Assembly (NCBI GenBank): GCA_020860605.1 | Contig: JAJBTZ010000090.1 | Coordinates: forward strand, 372,001 to 436,000 | Direction of reading: 5' to 3' | DNA: 64,000 nt | From: Ruminococcus sp. | GTDB lineage: Bacteria; Bacillota; Clostridia; Oscillospirales; Ruminococcaceae | In this document: piece by piece, positions 56,954-64,000 of the stretch | How positions within the stretch are numbered: the first letter of the stretch is position 1 | Layout: each line of letters opens with the position of its first letter | Translations under genes and position numbers: made by a program | The notes under the pieces: generated by a model | Told to the model about the DNA's origin: nothing | The model's input: only the letters and a program-made list of their open reading frames with translations | Database searches by the model: none

Positions 56954-57565
56954 TTAGCCTATCAACTTACATCTCACGGCGACTCTCGCCTGGCCTGAAT
57001 AGTTGCAGGTGAAGAGGGTGAGATCCCAGTCGTCGCCGGTTATCATTTCGGATATAGCTGTCGGCTGGAGGGTTTCAACCTCGGTCACCTCGTACTCATA
57101 GACGGTGCCGGTGACGCTTGTGAAGGTTATCGAAGCGCCGATAGAGAGGTCCTTTATCCTGCCGAAGTGGCGCTCATAGTTGTGAGCACAGATGACGAGA
57201 TTGTTTGCTGACGCTGAGCCGGTATATCTTGCGGGAGAATTCTTGAGGCCCGAGTAGCTCCATTCGGAGAGAACTGGGAGCTCAAGTCCGAATGATGGGA
57301 TCGAGAGAATGCCGATATAGCCTTCATTATCGACTTCGAGAGATACCACTGAGTAGACTTCGCCAGCCTCGTCCTCCTCAACAGAGAGCTCGAACTCGGT
57401 GGCTGCTGCACTCAGCATGGCGTCGGAGAGTTTCTCTTCCGTTTCGGCGGAAGAGGTCGCTGCACGGTCGGCATCGTAGGAATTGTAGAGATAGAGCGAA
57501 AGCGCGCCAAGGAGCAGCAGCACACCGATCGCTATTAAACTTCGTCCAAAAATCCGTCTGGTCAT
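56954..57565 (-). CDS. Class D-like sortase, locus B
   Basis: 203 residues with one N-terminal helix (about 9-28) and a compact sortase barrel: catalytic His in VICAHNYERHFG, Cys in LTLFTCNYSGQ, Arg in ARVAVRC. The short length, lack of a C-terminal helix and the CAHN motif fit class D or related housekeeping-type sortases rather than class C. The ATG overlaps the LPKTG gene stop by 4 bases. It may anchor the finished pilus or the LPKTG protein to the wall. Confidence 0.87.
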   Translation of the reverse strand: MTRRIFGRSLIAIGVLLLLGALSLYLYNSYDADRAATSSAETEEKLSDAMLSAAATEFELSVEEDEAGEVYSVVSLEVDNEGYIGILSIPSFGLELPVLSEWSYSGLKNSPARYTGSASANNLVICAHNYERHFGRIKDLSIGASITFTSVTGTVYEYEVTEVETLQPTAISEMITGDDWDLTLFTCNYSGQARVAVRCKLIG

Positions 57566-58308
57566 TTCTTCTTATCCGTCTTCGTCATTATTAAGCCTGC
57601 AGCGACACAACATGCCCCTGCACCAGCCATTATCGGGATGGGATAGTTGAGCTGGCCGGTCTTGGGGAGAGTTTCCTCCTCTTCCTCGGGCTCTGGCTCT
57701 GACTCGTCAAGCTCGATTTCCTCGTCGGTGTCGCCTTCCTCGCTTTCCTCCTCTATCTCAATTGTCTCCTCCACCTCATATGGGTCACCAGGGTCATCAG
57801 GGTCGTAAGAAAGCGGAGTTGGGGTGTCAGGATCCTGCCAGGTCTCGATCTTCGGGGTGAATTCGATGTCATACTCGCCATTCAAGGGAATGGGTATGAG
57901 GCTTGCCTCAAGTCTGTAACCGTCGGGATTGACTGTCGGGACGAAGAGATAAACTCCCTCCGTGAGCCCTGAGAATGTCACCGTTCCGTCGCCTCCTACG
58001 GCATATGATGTGCCGGAAACGCCAGTCAGCGTTGCCCACTGCCAGAGAAGATACGGCAGTGTTGTGTCCTCAGTGTCGGTTATCGGGACTCCATAGCCTG
58101 CGAAGTCTGAAGTGTAGGTATAGCTGCCGTCAGCGTTTATGTCTGCAACCCTATAGAGGGTCAGGACACCATCTGTAAGAAGCGTTCCTTCATACTCCAC
58201 CGTCACCTTTATCGAGCCGGTTGTCGCGAAGACGGTTATCATGCATGACAGCATGACTAACATAGCCACGACTGTGGCGGAAAGTGTCCTCAAAAGTTTA
58301 TTTCTCAT
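57562..58308 (-). CDS. Small LPKTG-anchored pilin-like protein, locus B
   Basis: 248 residues. Signal peptide ends near ITVFA (about residue 28). One prealbumin-like/Cna_B-type domain (about 30-150) contains GVYLFVPTV and TLYRVADINADGSY; a strongly acidic linker (about 175-213) precedes LPKTG, a hydrophobic segment and KTDKKK. The size and acidic stalk suggest a minor or basal pilin. It overlaps the class C sortase gene by 11 bases and the class D-like sortase by 4. Since the large locus B adhesin is broken, this could be the only remaining substrate encoded in the locus. Confidence 0.85.
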   Translation of the reverse strand: MRNKLLRTLSATVVAMLVMLSCMITVFATTGSIKVTVEYEGTLLTDGVLTLYRVADINADGSYTYTSDFAGYGVPITDTEDTTLPYLLWQWATLTGVSGTSYAVGGDGTVTFSGLTEGVYLFVPTVNPDGYRLEASLIPIPLNGEYDIEFTPKIETWQDPDTPTPLSYDPDDPGDPYEVEETIEIEEESEEGDTDEEIELDESEPEPEEEEETLPKTGQLNYPIPIMAGAGACCVAAGLIMTKTDKKK

Positions 58309-59185
58309 TTAAATCTCCCCCATCTCGGTCAATATGCTCCTTCCTTTTCGGAAGCGACGCCAATATGAACAGAATTATTATCAGCGGAATTGCCACAACT
58401 GCTGCGACAATCACCGTGTCGATTTTGGTCGCCTCGGCGGTGACCTTGATATGTGAGACCTCTGTGGTCTCGATCCTTGTGCCTCTGACGAGCAGCCTAT
58501 GGGTATTGATGCCATATGGTGTGCAGGTCATGAGTGTTACATAGTCCTTGCCGTCCTCGATATAGAGATACTCCATCTCGTTCGGCTCGACTATCGAAAT
58601 CTTGTCGACCTCATATGTGAGGACTTCCCCCAGCACCGTTATAGTGAAGGTGTCCCCTATTTCGAGTTCGTCAAGGCGAGTGAAGAGTAGTGCGCTTGGG
58701 AGGCCTCTATGGGCTGAGATGACAGAGTGTGTGCTCTCCCCGCCGACAGGCAGGCTTGTGCCCTCAAGGTGTCCAGCGCCTGAAGAAAGAACGCTGCTCG
58801 AGGTGCCATGGTATATTGGGAGCTCGACATTGATCGACTCAATGGTGATATACCCCATTATCCCCGTCCCGGTGACGTCGAGGATATCATAATACCCTTC
58901 CTCCGCCAGTTCCTCAGCCGAAGCAAGAGCAGTCCGGGAGCCCATCTCGGCCACCAGCTCGTTAAACTCCTGAGCCTCTTCCCAATAGGCGGAATAATCC
59001 TCCTCCGTCAAAGAAGCCGTGACCTCGTCATAGTTCAGCACCGCATGGGTAACCATGTTACTGTTCCACCAGTTACTGACAGTAGGGTACAAAATAACCC
59101 CCACTCCCACAACGAGCACCAGCGCCAACGCCACAGATCCCAGCAAACTGCCAATGGACCTTTTCTTTTTAGCACGTTCTTTCAT
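58298..59185 (-). CDS. Class C sortase, locus B
   Basis: 295 residues; the ATG has GAGGA 6 bases upstream (a GTG one codon earlier is possible). Basic N-terminus, helix at about 14-34, catalytic His in SAHRGLPSA, Cys in TLMTCTPYG and Arg in RLLVRGTR, then a C-terminal helix and basic tail. It is a clear paralogue of 15241..16191 with long shared blocks (GYITIE, VELPIYHGTS, AGHLEGTSLPVGGEST). The first gene after the broken adhesin and a foldback repeat, it is followed by its likely substrate at 57562. Confidence 0.92.
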   Translation of the reverse strand: MKERAKKKRSIGSLLGSVALALVLVVGVGVILYPTVSNWWNSNMVTHAVLNYDEVTASLTEEDYSAYWEEAQEFNELVAEMGSRTALASAEELAEEGYYDILDVTGTGIMGYITIESINVELPIYHGTSSSVLSSGAGHLEGTSLPVGGESTHSVISAHRGLPSALLFTRLDELEIGDTFTITVLGEVLTYEVDKISIVEPNEMEYLYIEDGKDYVTLMTCTPYGINTHRLLVRGTRIETTEVSHIKVTAEATKIDTVIVAAVVAIPLIIILFILASLPKRKEHIDRDGGDLNEK

Positions 59186-59197
59186 CACAAGTCCTCA

Positions 59198-59303
59198 GAA
59201 GTTTGGCTTCGCCAAACTTGCTATTTTCGCCTACGGCGAAAATAGCACCCCTCAGTCTGCCCTTCGGGCAGCCAGCTCCCCTTATCAGGGGAGCCTTTTG
59301 TCG
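59198..59303. repeat. Foldback (REP/MITE-like) repeat in locus B
   Basis: Four consecutive hairpins: AAGTTTGGC-TTC-GCCAAACTT, GCTATTTTCGCC-TAC-GGCGAAAATAGC, CTGCCC-TTC-GGGCAG and GCTCCCC-TTATCA-GGGGAGC. The last two match the elements at 18171 and 16231. It occupies the same place relative to the sortase gene as in locus A. Confidence 0.8.
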
Positions 59304-59317
59304 CCAATCCCAATTAA

Positions 59318-61441
59318 TTATTCTTTATCGTCACTCTTCATTCTCTTCTTAGTAATCAGCAAAATAACCGCACCAACCACAAGAAGCCACCGACTACGTA
59401 GAAGATGGTAGTACCAATGCCACCGATGGAGGTGAAGCCGGACTGGAACGGGTTGCTGCATCCTGAAGGTAGAGCTTATAGATTGTACCATTGCCGTCTT
59501 CGAGCTCTATGTAGAATGGCAGACGATTGTAGTTGGTACCGTTGTTAGCTGAAGTACTCGCTTCGTAGATTTCCTGAAGCTGAGCGTATGTAATCTCACC
59601 GCTGAAGGTCTTCGTGATGGTGATTTCTGCTGTCTTCGCGACCATGACACCGTCGATATGCCAGCCGTCAACCTGTTCCTTCAGGACGTACCAACGAACT
59701 GTGTAGTTATCAGTCGTGGCGTTCTCGTTTTCGATGGCGGGATTGGCGCCATCAGCTGTACTTATTTTAATTGTTATACCACTTTCTCGGATATATGTCA
59801 AGAGGTATTCGTCAAGAATACTGTCATTAATGCCTTCCGCAAGGTTGTAAATCCCCTGCCCGTCGATGGTGACGTATTCGATGACTATCTGGACAATCTC
59901 GTTGTTATCCACATAGATAATGCCGTTTACAACCTCAATAGTGATGTCGCCAACATCTGCGAAGCCAGTCATTGAAGCCTCAGACAGGATATAAGTGCCA
60001 TTGTATGCAAGGCCTATGAACTCAATTTCGCCTTCGCCAGTTATGTCTATAGTCTCAGAGTAGCTCGGCGTATCAGTGGAACTGTCTGATGTGAGGGTGA
60101 ACGTTGCAACCAAATCATCAACTCCATTGTAAGGGCATTGCCATTCTCACTCACATAAGACTTCGAAACAGTCAGCGTGCAAGTTACCGCATCACTGCTC
60201 ACCAACCTGAAGGTTGCGTCTTCGAGCTGAGTGGTTTCGTTGGTTTCGTATTTGTTGATGGTGAGAGAGGCGGTGACTGGTATCTTCTTAAAGTACAAGT
60301 TAATGTATCCAATGTAACCGTATAACTCTGTCCATTAGTCGTGTACGTTATAGTTGCATAGTCATATTCATAGCCATCAGCTGAACATATATCAGCCAAT
60401 GTAGCCTCTACATCACTGCTAAAAGTATTGGTAATATTTGAAATAGATGTAGAAGGTATTAACTCTCCACTATCCTCATCGTATACGTCAACGTCAATAG
60501 TTTCGGTAAGAGTAACAATAATTGCATTGTAGCTCCATGTCAGCGTAAACGTCGAGAAGCTTTCGGTTTCGAAGACTACTACGGCGGTCTCGTCGGTGTC
60601 GTCGGTGACTGTTTCAGCCAAAGGCTCTACAGTGTTGACAGCGTCATCGGTGATATGGGTGACCTCGAGGGTTTCGGCGGTGGTGCCTTCTGGAAGGATT
60701 TCGGTGATGTCGATACTGACGGTGACGGCAGCGGCCGGTTCGACCTCGACGCCGAATTCGTCGTAGAAGGTGATGTCGAGAGCTGCCATGTTCGACTCAG
60801 CACTTTCGGAGTCGTAGCCGATCGCTTCGGCTGCCGAAGCGTACTCGTAGCTGTTCTCATCAAGAAGCGTGACCACGAGGCTGGCATTATCCGACAGCGC
60901 TCCTTCGGGAGTGTCGGTGCTTTCTTCGGGAGAGTCGGTTTCTTCAGGGGCTTCAGGCTCTTCGGTTTCTGTATCTGTATCAGTCTCCTCTGCCACAGGT
61001 TCTTCTTCCGCTTCAGAAACAGGAAGAACGCCGTAGCCGGAGATGATTGTTTCAGTTAAAGCATAGGTGGTGAGGGCGACGGTGTCAATGCAGGCAGAAG
61101 GCTGCAAATACCGCATCCCAGTCGCCATAGGCGTTGCCGTACCAGGCACCATAGCGGGTGTGGCCATAGCGGTTTTCGTCGTCATCGCTGACGGTGAAGT
61201 TGGCGGTGGATTCGGTGTAACCGAGCTGCGGATAGGCGATGTTGACGACATCGGCGCTCAGGGTGCCAGTGAGTTCGGGAAGAATTGCAATCCAGGTGTC
61301 AGCGTCCTCAACATCAGCCTCAAGGTTAATCAGGCACTCGACGGTGTGGGAGTGCTCCACGTAACCACAGATAAGGGTCTTTTCGTAGCATTCATCCGCG
61401 TGGACATGGCCCTCGGACTCTTCCAAGCCACAGATGAGAAC
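59318..61441 (-). pseudogene. Broken chimeric adhesin of locus B
   Basis: Reading frames 61085..61426, 60199..61251, 60047..60298 and 59394..60113 are pieces of one gene. The 5' part copies the giant adhesin (Cys-His repeats SEGHVHADECYE and HSHTVECLI, then GYTRYGAWYGN and FAAFC). At about 61085 roughly 300 bases are missing relative to locus A and the frame shifts, resuming at DTVALTTY and an acidic linker. Further shifts lie near 60300, 60115, 59445 and 59385. The 3' end (GGIGTTIFYVVGG, then ITKKRMK in another frame) matches the tail of the locus A pilin, not the adhesin, and the sorting motif is lost. It cannot yield a full surface protein as written. Confidence 0.85.
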
Positions 61442-61444
61442 CTT

Positions 61445-61677
61445 CCCTACTTTCTATGCAGCCGATGACGCTGCTGCGGGAGTCGATGGATGTTGCCCGG
61501 TTATCGCCCATTACAGAGACACGATTTTCGGGAACCTGATACGGGAGTGTGATGTCGCACTCACCGATTGATTTGTTGGTTACATATGGCTCGTCGATAT
61601 TTAAGGCACTTGCGTTCCGCCTGAACCTCACTTTCGGTTGGGAGGACAAGCTCACGACTCTTTTTTCTTTTATTCAA
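61445..61677 (-). pseudogene. Deleted signal peptidase I remnant of locus B
   Basis: Begins TTG-AAT-AAA, overlapping the coiled-coil stop, and reads RELVLPTESEVQAER as in lepB of locus A. It then jumps with a frame change to DEPYVTNKSIGECDITLP and MGDNRATSIDSRSSVIGCIE. The missing part (about 100 codons) includes the membrane helix, nucleophile Ser and general-base Lys. The 3' end is also lost, running directly into the Cys-His repeats of the adhesin. Non-functional as written. Confidence 0.87.
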
Positions 61678-62108
61678 AGCAAGCTCTCCTCGGAGTATAC
61701 TTTTCGGACAAGTTCCAGAGCCTTGTCGACTTCCCTTCTCGCTTCGGCAAGGATTTCGTCAGCCTGGCGGTTGGCCTCGGCAACGATTTCCTCAGCCTTA
61801 TGCTGAGCAAGCTGGACATCCGCACCGTTTGAATTAGTTCCGCCAGCGGTGACTCTTATCGCCGTAAGATACTGCTCAAGAGCCTTCTGGGCTTCGGTGA
61901 AGATATCATTGAGGCCCTGGGAAGCATCAGCAACAGTGCCGAAGTGGCTGATGACCTGCTCATTCTCGGCAATTCGGGCTTTGAGTTCTTCATTCTCTTC
62001 CTTGAGCGATTTCTCGCTCTGCTGGAGGGCATAGATGATTTCGACCAGCTCTTCACGGCTGAGCTTCTTGAGCTTAACGCCGGTATCTTTTTTACCGAAA
62101 AGTCCCAC
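61674..62108 (-). CDS. Coiled-coil protein with DivIVA-like C-terminal half, locus B
   Basis: 144 residues from a GTG with GGAGG 7 bases upstream. It starts MGLFGKKDTGVKLKKLSREE and shares nearly all of the first helix (ELVEIIYALQQSEKSLKEEN) and the Ala/Glu-rich second helix with 27247..27708; the linker is shorter. No membrane or signal segment. It remains intact behind a consensus promoter although the two next genes are destroyed, which suggests it is still expressed or that decay is recent. Likely cytoplasmic scaffold of the secretion locus (inference). Confidence 0.85.
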   Translation of the reverse strand: MGLFGKKDTGVKLKKLSREELVEIIYALQQSEKSLKEENEELKARIAENEQVISHFGTVADASQGLNDIFTEAQKALEQYLTAIRVTAGGTNSNGADVQLAQHKAEEIVAEANRQADEILAEARREVDKALELVRKVYSEESLL

Positions 62109-62302
62109 AAAAGCGCCTCCAGACTTCGTTCGTTTATAAAACCTCCCACACAGACATGTAGGAGGTTACGACCAATATTCCCGGAACAGGATTAGTTCGG
62201 AGGGAATCTACATGTACTGGGACACTAAAAAATTCATAGTGCCGAAGGCACTCCCCCCCACGCTAGTTTAGGTATTCAAAAATATTAAGTATCGATGGGT
62301 AC
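62109..62302 (-). promoter_or_regulatory. Structured 5' leader of locus B
   Basis: A roughly 190-base leader. In order: AATACCTAAAC, GCGTGGGGGGG, hairpin GTGCC-TTC-GGCAC, hairpin ATTCCC..GGGAAT, and AACCTCC..GGAGGTT followed by TTAT about 40 bases before the GTG. The order mirrors the leader at 965-1087. The last hairpin may act as an attenuator. Confidence 0.5.
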
Positions 62303-62331
62303 ATAATATCACTTTTTGCCGTCTTTGTCAA
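62303..62331 (-). promoter_or_regulatory. Promoter of locus B
   Basis: Perfect TTGACA, 17-base spacer, TATTAT. Confidence 0.8.
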
Positions 62332-62438
62332 CAGGAAATCTGAAGAAAATGTGAAATGTTTGTGAAAGCAAGCTTGCAAGGTTAAATCTTTATGAAAGAA
62401 AAATGGCTTTCAAATCTTTTTACCCCCCAGATTTAAAA

Positions 62439-62482
62439 TTCGACAAAATACGGCTTGAAATCTGCGAATCGTGTGGTATAAT
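62439..62482 (+). promoter_or_regulatory. Promoter with 0A box before the Spo0A-like gene
   Basis: TTGAAA (62455-62460), 16-base spacer, TATAAT (62477-62482). Nine bases upstream of the -35 lies TTCGACA (62439-62445), the exact reverse complement of the Spo0A box core TGTCGAA, within a good longer match (ATTTTGTCGAATT). A palindrome AAATCT..AGATTT lies just before it. Confidence 0.65.
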
Positions 62483-62530
62483 AGCGAGCAGTGACGAAGG
62501 TTGTCACAAAAATCAAAGTGAGGTGAAAAT

Positions 62531-62989
62531 ATGGAAGGCGAAGCAACACTGACTGTTAAAATTTATGGAGCAGACAGGGATGAAGCAATTTCGATTCTGA
62601 CTGATTCTGGGCTTAAGTTTCAAATCGAGAAAGTTCCTGATCAGCAAACGCCAAGTGAAAAGCATATAGCAGAATTTCTCATAGATCTTGGCATGTCAAC
62701 AAGCTTGCAGGGATATCTTTACATTAAACAGGCGATAATTCTCGTTCTGAAGGATCCTACATACTTGAGGCGAAATGTAACCCTGAAGCTATATCCTGCG
62801 ATTGCAACTGAGTATGAGACGAAAGCGAGTCGCGTTGAGCGAGCGATTCGGCACGCGGTTACGGCGGTTTTTGAGAGAGGGAACCTTGATGAACTGAACG
62901 AGCTGTTTGCAAACAACATTTCCGAGAAAACCGGCAACCCGACCAACTCGGAGTTTATCGCGAGGATAGCAGAGAAACTGAAGCAGTAA
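62531..62989 (+). CDS. Stand-alone Spo0A C-terminal (DNA-binding) domain protein
   Basis: 152 residues. From about residue 45 the protein matches the sigma-A-contacting, DNA-binding domain of Spo0A: LIDLGMSTSLQGYLYIKQAI, TLKLYPAIATEY, the recognition-helix signature SRVERAIRHAV, and the ending PTNSEFIARIAEKL. The N-terminal 45 residues are not a receiver domain: there is no acidic pocket or phospho-Asp, only a short alpha/beta-like stretch (EATLTVKIYGADRDEAISIL). It should therefore bind 0A boxes without phosphorylation control, acting either as constitutive regulator or competitor of full Spo0A. AGGTGA precedes the ATG. A 0A box sits at its own promoter, suggesting autoregulation (inference). 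Confidence 0.9.
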   Translation: MEGEATLTVKIYGADRDEAISILTDSGLKFQIEKVPDQQTPSEKHIAEFLIDLGMSTSLQGYLYIKQAIILVLKDPTYLRRNVTLKLYPAIATEYETKASRVERAIRHAVTAVFERGNLDELNELFANNISEKTGNPTNSEFIARIAEKLKQ

Positions 62990-62995
62990 TTGAAA

Positions 62996-63037
62996 AGCAG
63001 CGGAGGCCTTTTTAAGAAGGCTTCCGCTGCTTTTTTT
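62996..63037. terminator. Bidirectional terminator between Spo0A-like gene and rlmD
   Basis: AGCAGCGGA(G)GCC and GGC(T)TCCGCTGCT form a 12-13 bp stem with TTTTTTT on the plus strand and A/T-rich flank on the minus side. Confidence 0.88.
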
Positions 63038-63039
63038 GT

Positions 63040-64000
63040 TTATTTGGTCAGAAGGGATACTGTTTCCACGTGGCTTGTCCTCGGGAACATGTCGAAGGGC
63101 TTGTAACGTCTGAGCTCGTAGCCAGACTGGGTCAGGATTTTCAGGTCACGGGCACAGGTGGCGGGGTTGCAGGAGATGTAGACTAGCTTCCGCGGAGACA
63201 TTTTTGCGATGGCGGAAAGGGTTTCGCTGTCGCAGCCTCTTCTCGGAGGGTCGACGATGACGACATCTGGCTTCTCACCAGCACTACTCAGCTTTTCAGC
63301 GACCGTTCCTGAGTCGCCAGTAAAGAATTCGGCGTTTGCTACACCGTTCATCTCGGCATTTCTTCTGGCGTTTTCAATAGCTGCAGGGACAATTTCGACG
63401 CCAATAAGTCGATTGACTCTTTGAGCCATCGAAAGCCCGACCGTGCCGATTCCACAATACAGGTCAAGAAGAGTCTCACTGCCGTTAAGATCGAGAAAAT
63501 CCCGGGCAGCACTGTAGACATTCTCGGCAGCAGCAGTGTTGACCTGGTAAAAGGAATGAGGGGAAATCTCGACAGACACGCCACACATACTGTCACGGAT
63601 AACTCCAGAGCCATAAAGGCAGGTGTCCTTATTGCCGAGGATGACGTTTGTATTCGCAGAATTTATGTTAAGGAGAATCGTCTTGATAGAGGGAAACTTC
63701 CCGGTGAGCGGTGCAATCATATTTTCAAAAAGCTTCGTCTCCTTTGTGCAAACGAGGCTCAGCATAATCTCGCCTGTGTGGAAACCACGCCTTAAGTAAA
63801 GATGCCGGAGGAGTCCCCTGCCAGTTCTTTCATCATAGACAGAAATTTGATTTTTATTGACATAATCTATAATCTCGCCACAGATTTCTGTGAAGATTTC
63901 TGGCTGAAGAAGGCAATCGGAAATCGGAACGACGCGATGTGACCTCGGCGAGAAGAATCCGCAGTAGGCTCTCCCGTCTGCCATGGCAACCGGGAGCTGG
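63040..64000 (-). CDS. rlmD: 23S rRNA (uracil-C5)-methyltransferase RlmD/RumA type, 5' end cut
   Basis: The frame stays open to the window edge (…LPVAMADGRAYCGFF), so the track's Met is internal and the true start lies beyond 64000. 320 codons of an expected 400-450 are visible; the missing part would hold the TRAM domain and the Fe-S cysteines. Motifs: SAM-binding LLDLYCGIGTVGLSMA, VIVDPPRRGC, and the catalytic Cys in YISCNPATCARDL. The enzyme methylates C5 of uracils in 23S rRNA; whether U1939 or U747 is the target cannot be told from this fragment, and tRNA-acting relatives exist, so the symbol is tentative. Confidence 0.88.
   Translation of the reverse strand, partial: QLPVAMADGRAYCGFFSPRSHRVVPISDCLLQPEIFTEICGEIIDYVNKNQISVYDERTGRGLLRHLYLRRGFHTGEIMLSLVCTKETKLFENMIAPLTGKFPSIKTILLNINSANTNVILGNKDTCLYGSGVIRDSMCGVSVEISPHSFYQVNTAAAENVYSAARDFLDLNGSETLLDLYCGIGTVGLSMAQRVNRLIGVEIVPAAIENARRNAEMNGVANAEFFTGDSGTVAEKLSSAGEKPDVVIVDPPRRGCDSETLSAIAKMSPRKLVYISCNPATCARDLKILTQSGYELRRYKPFDMFPRTSHVETVSLLTK

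Overview
The window looks like a chromosome segment of a gut- or rumen-type Clostridia, probably in or near Oscillospiraceae/Ruminococcaceae. This placement is inferred from gene content only: a Spo0A-type DNA-binding domain, Gram-positive lipoproteins, sortase-anchored pili, LytTR regulators and a GH43/GH44/GH2 glycosidase set. Most genes lie on the minus strand. Many neighbours overlap by 1-20 bases, which implies long, translationally coupled operons.

Layout. (1) 1-964: the 5' part of a secreted repeat protein, cut by the window edge, with a structured leader. (2) 1249-3331: initiator tRNA and a GH43 lipoprotein on the plus strand. (3) 3337-13258: a membrane protein, a heterodimeric ABC exporter of YheI/YheH type, a second ABC half-transporter pair, and a LytTR two-component system. 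Perfect 9-bp direct repeats with LytTR spacing sit in front of the second ABC pair. (4) 13309-15164: tsf and rpsB behind a strong promoter and a foldable leader. (5) 15241-27860: an intact pilus/surface locus (A) encoding a coiled-coil protein, signal peptidase I, a 2750-residue LPSTG adhesin, an MPETG pilin and a class C sortase. Foldback repeats separate adhesin, pilin and sortase. (6) 27965-34003 plus strand: GH44 lipoprotein, ECF sigma factor with zinc-finger anti-sigma, and LacZ-type beta-galactosidase. (7) 34045-34890: radC.

(8) 35002-43599: an operon reading ECF sigma, DUF4367-like anti-sigma, ABC half-transporter, lipoprotein, and two more ABC half-transporters. It contains a duplicated intergenic hairpin/promoter. 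(9) 43642-56845: an operon of large lipoproteins that combine solute-binding-like domains and Cys-His-containing propeller-like domains (single, tandem, fused and broken), followed by an ABC-2 type ATPase/permease and an XRE-TPR regulator. (10) 56954-62331: pilus locus B, a paralogue of A. Its signal peptidase and adhesin genes are wrecked by deletions and frameshifts, while two sortases, an LPKTG protein and the coiled-coil gene remain open. (11) 62439-64000: a stand-alone Spo0A DNA-binding domain protein on the plus strand with a 0A box beside its promoter, and the 3' part of rlmD.

The strongest candidates for an undescribed system are the lipoprotein/ABC-2 operon (9) and the sortase loci with dedicated signal peptidase and coiled-coil gene (5, 10). 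Coordinates use starts chosen by ribosome-binding sites, so many differ from the ORF track. No database search was possible; family names rest on motifs I could read.
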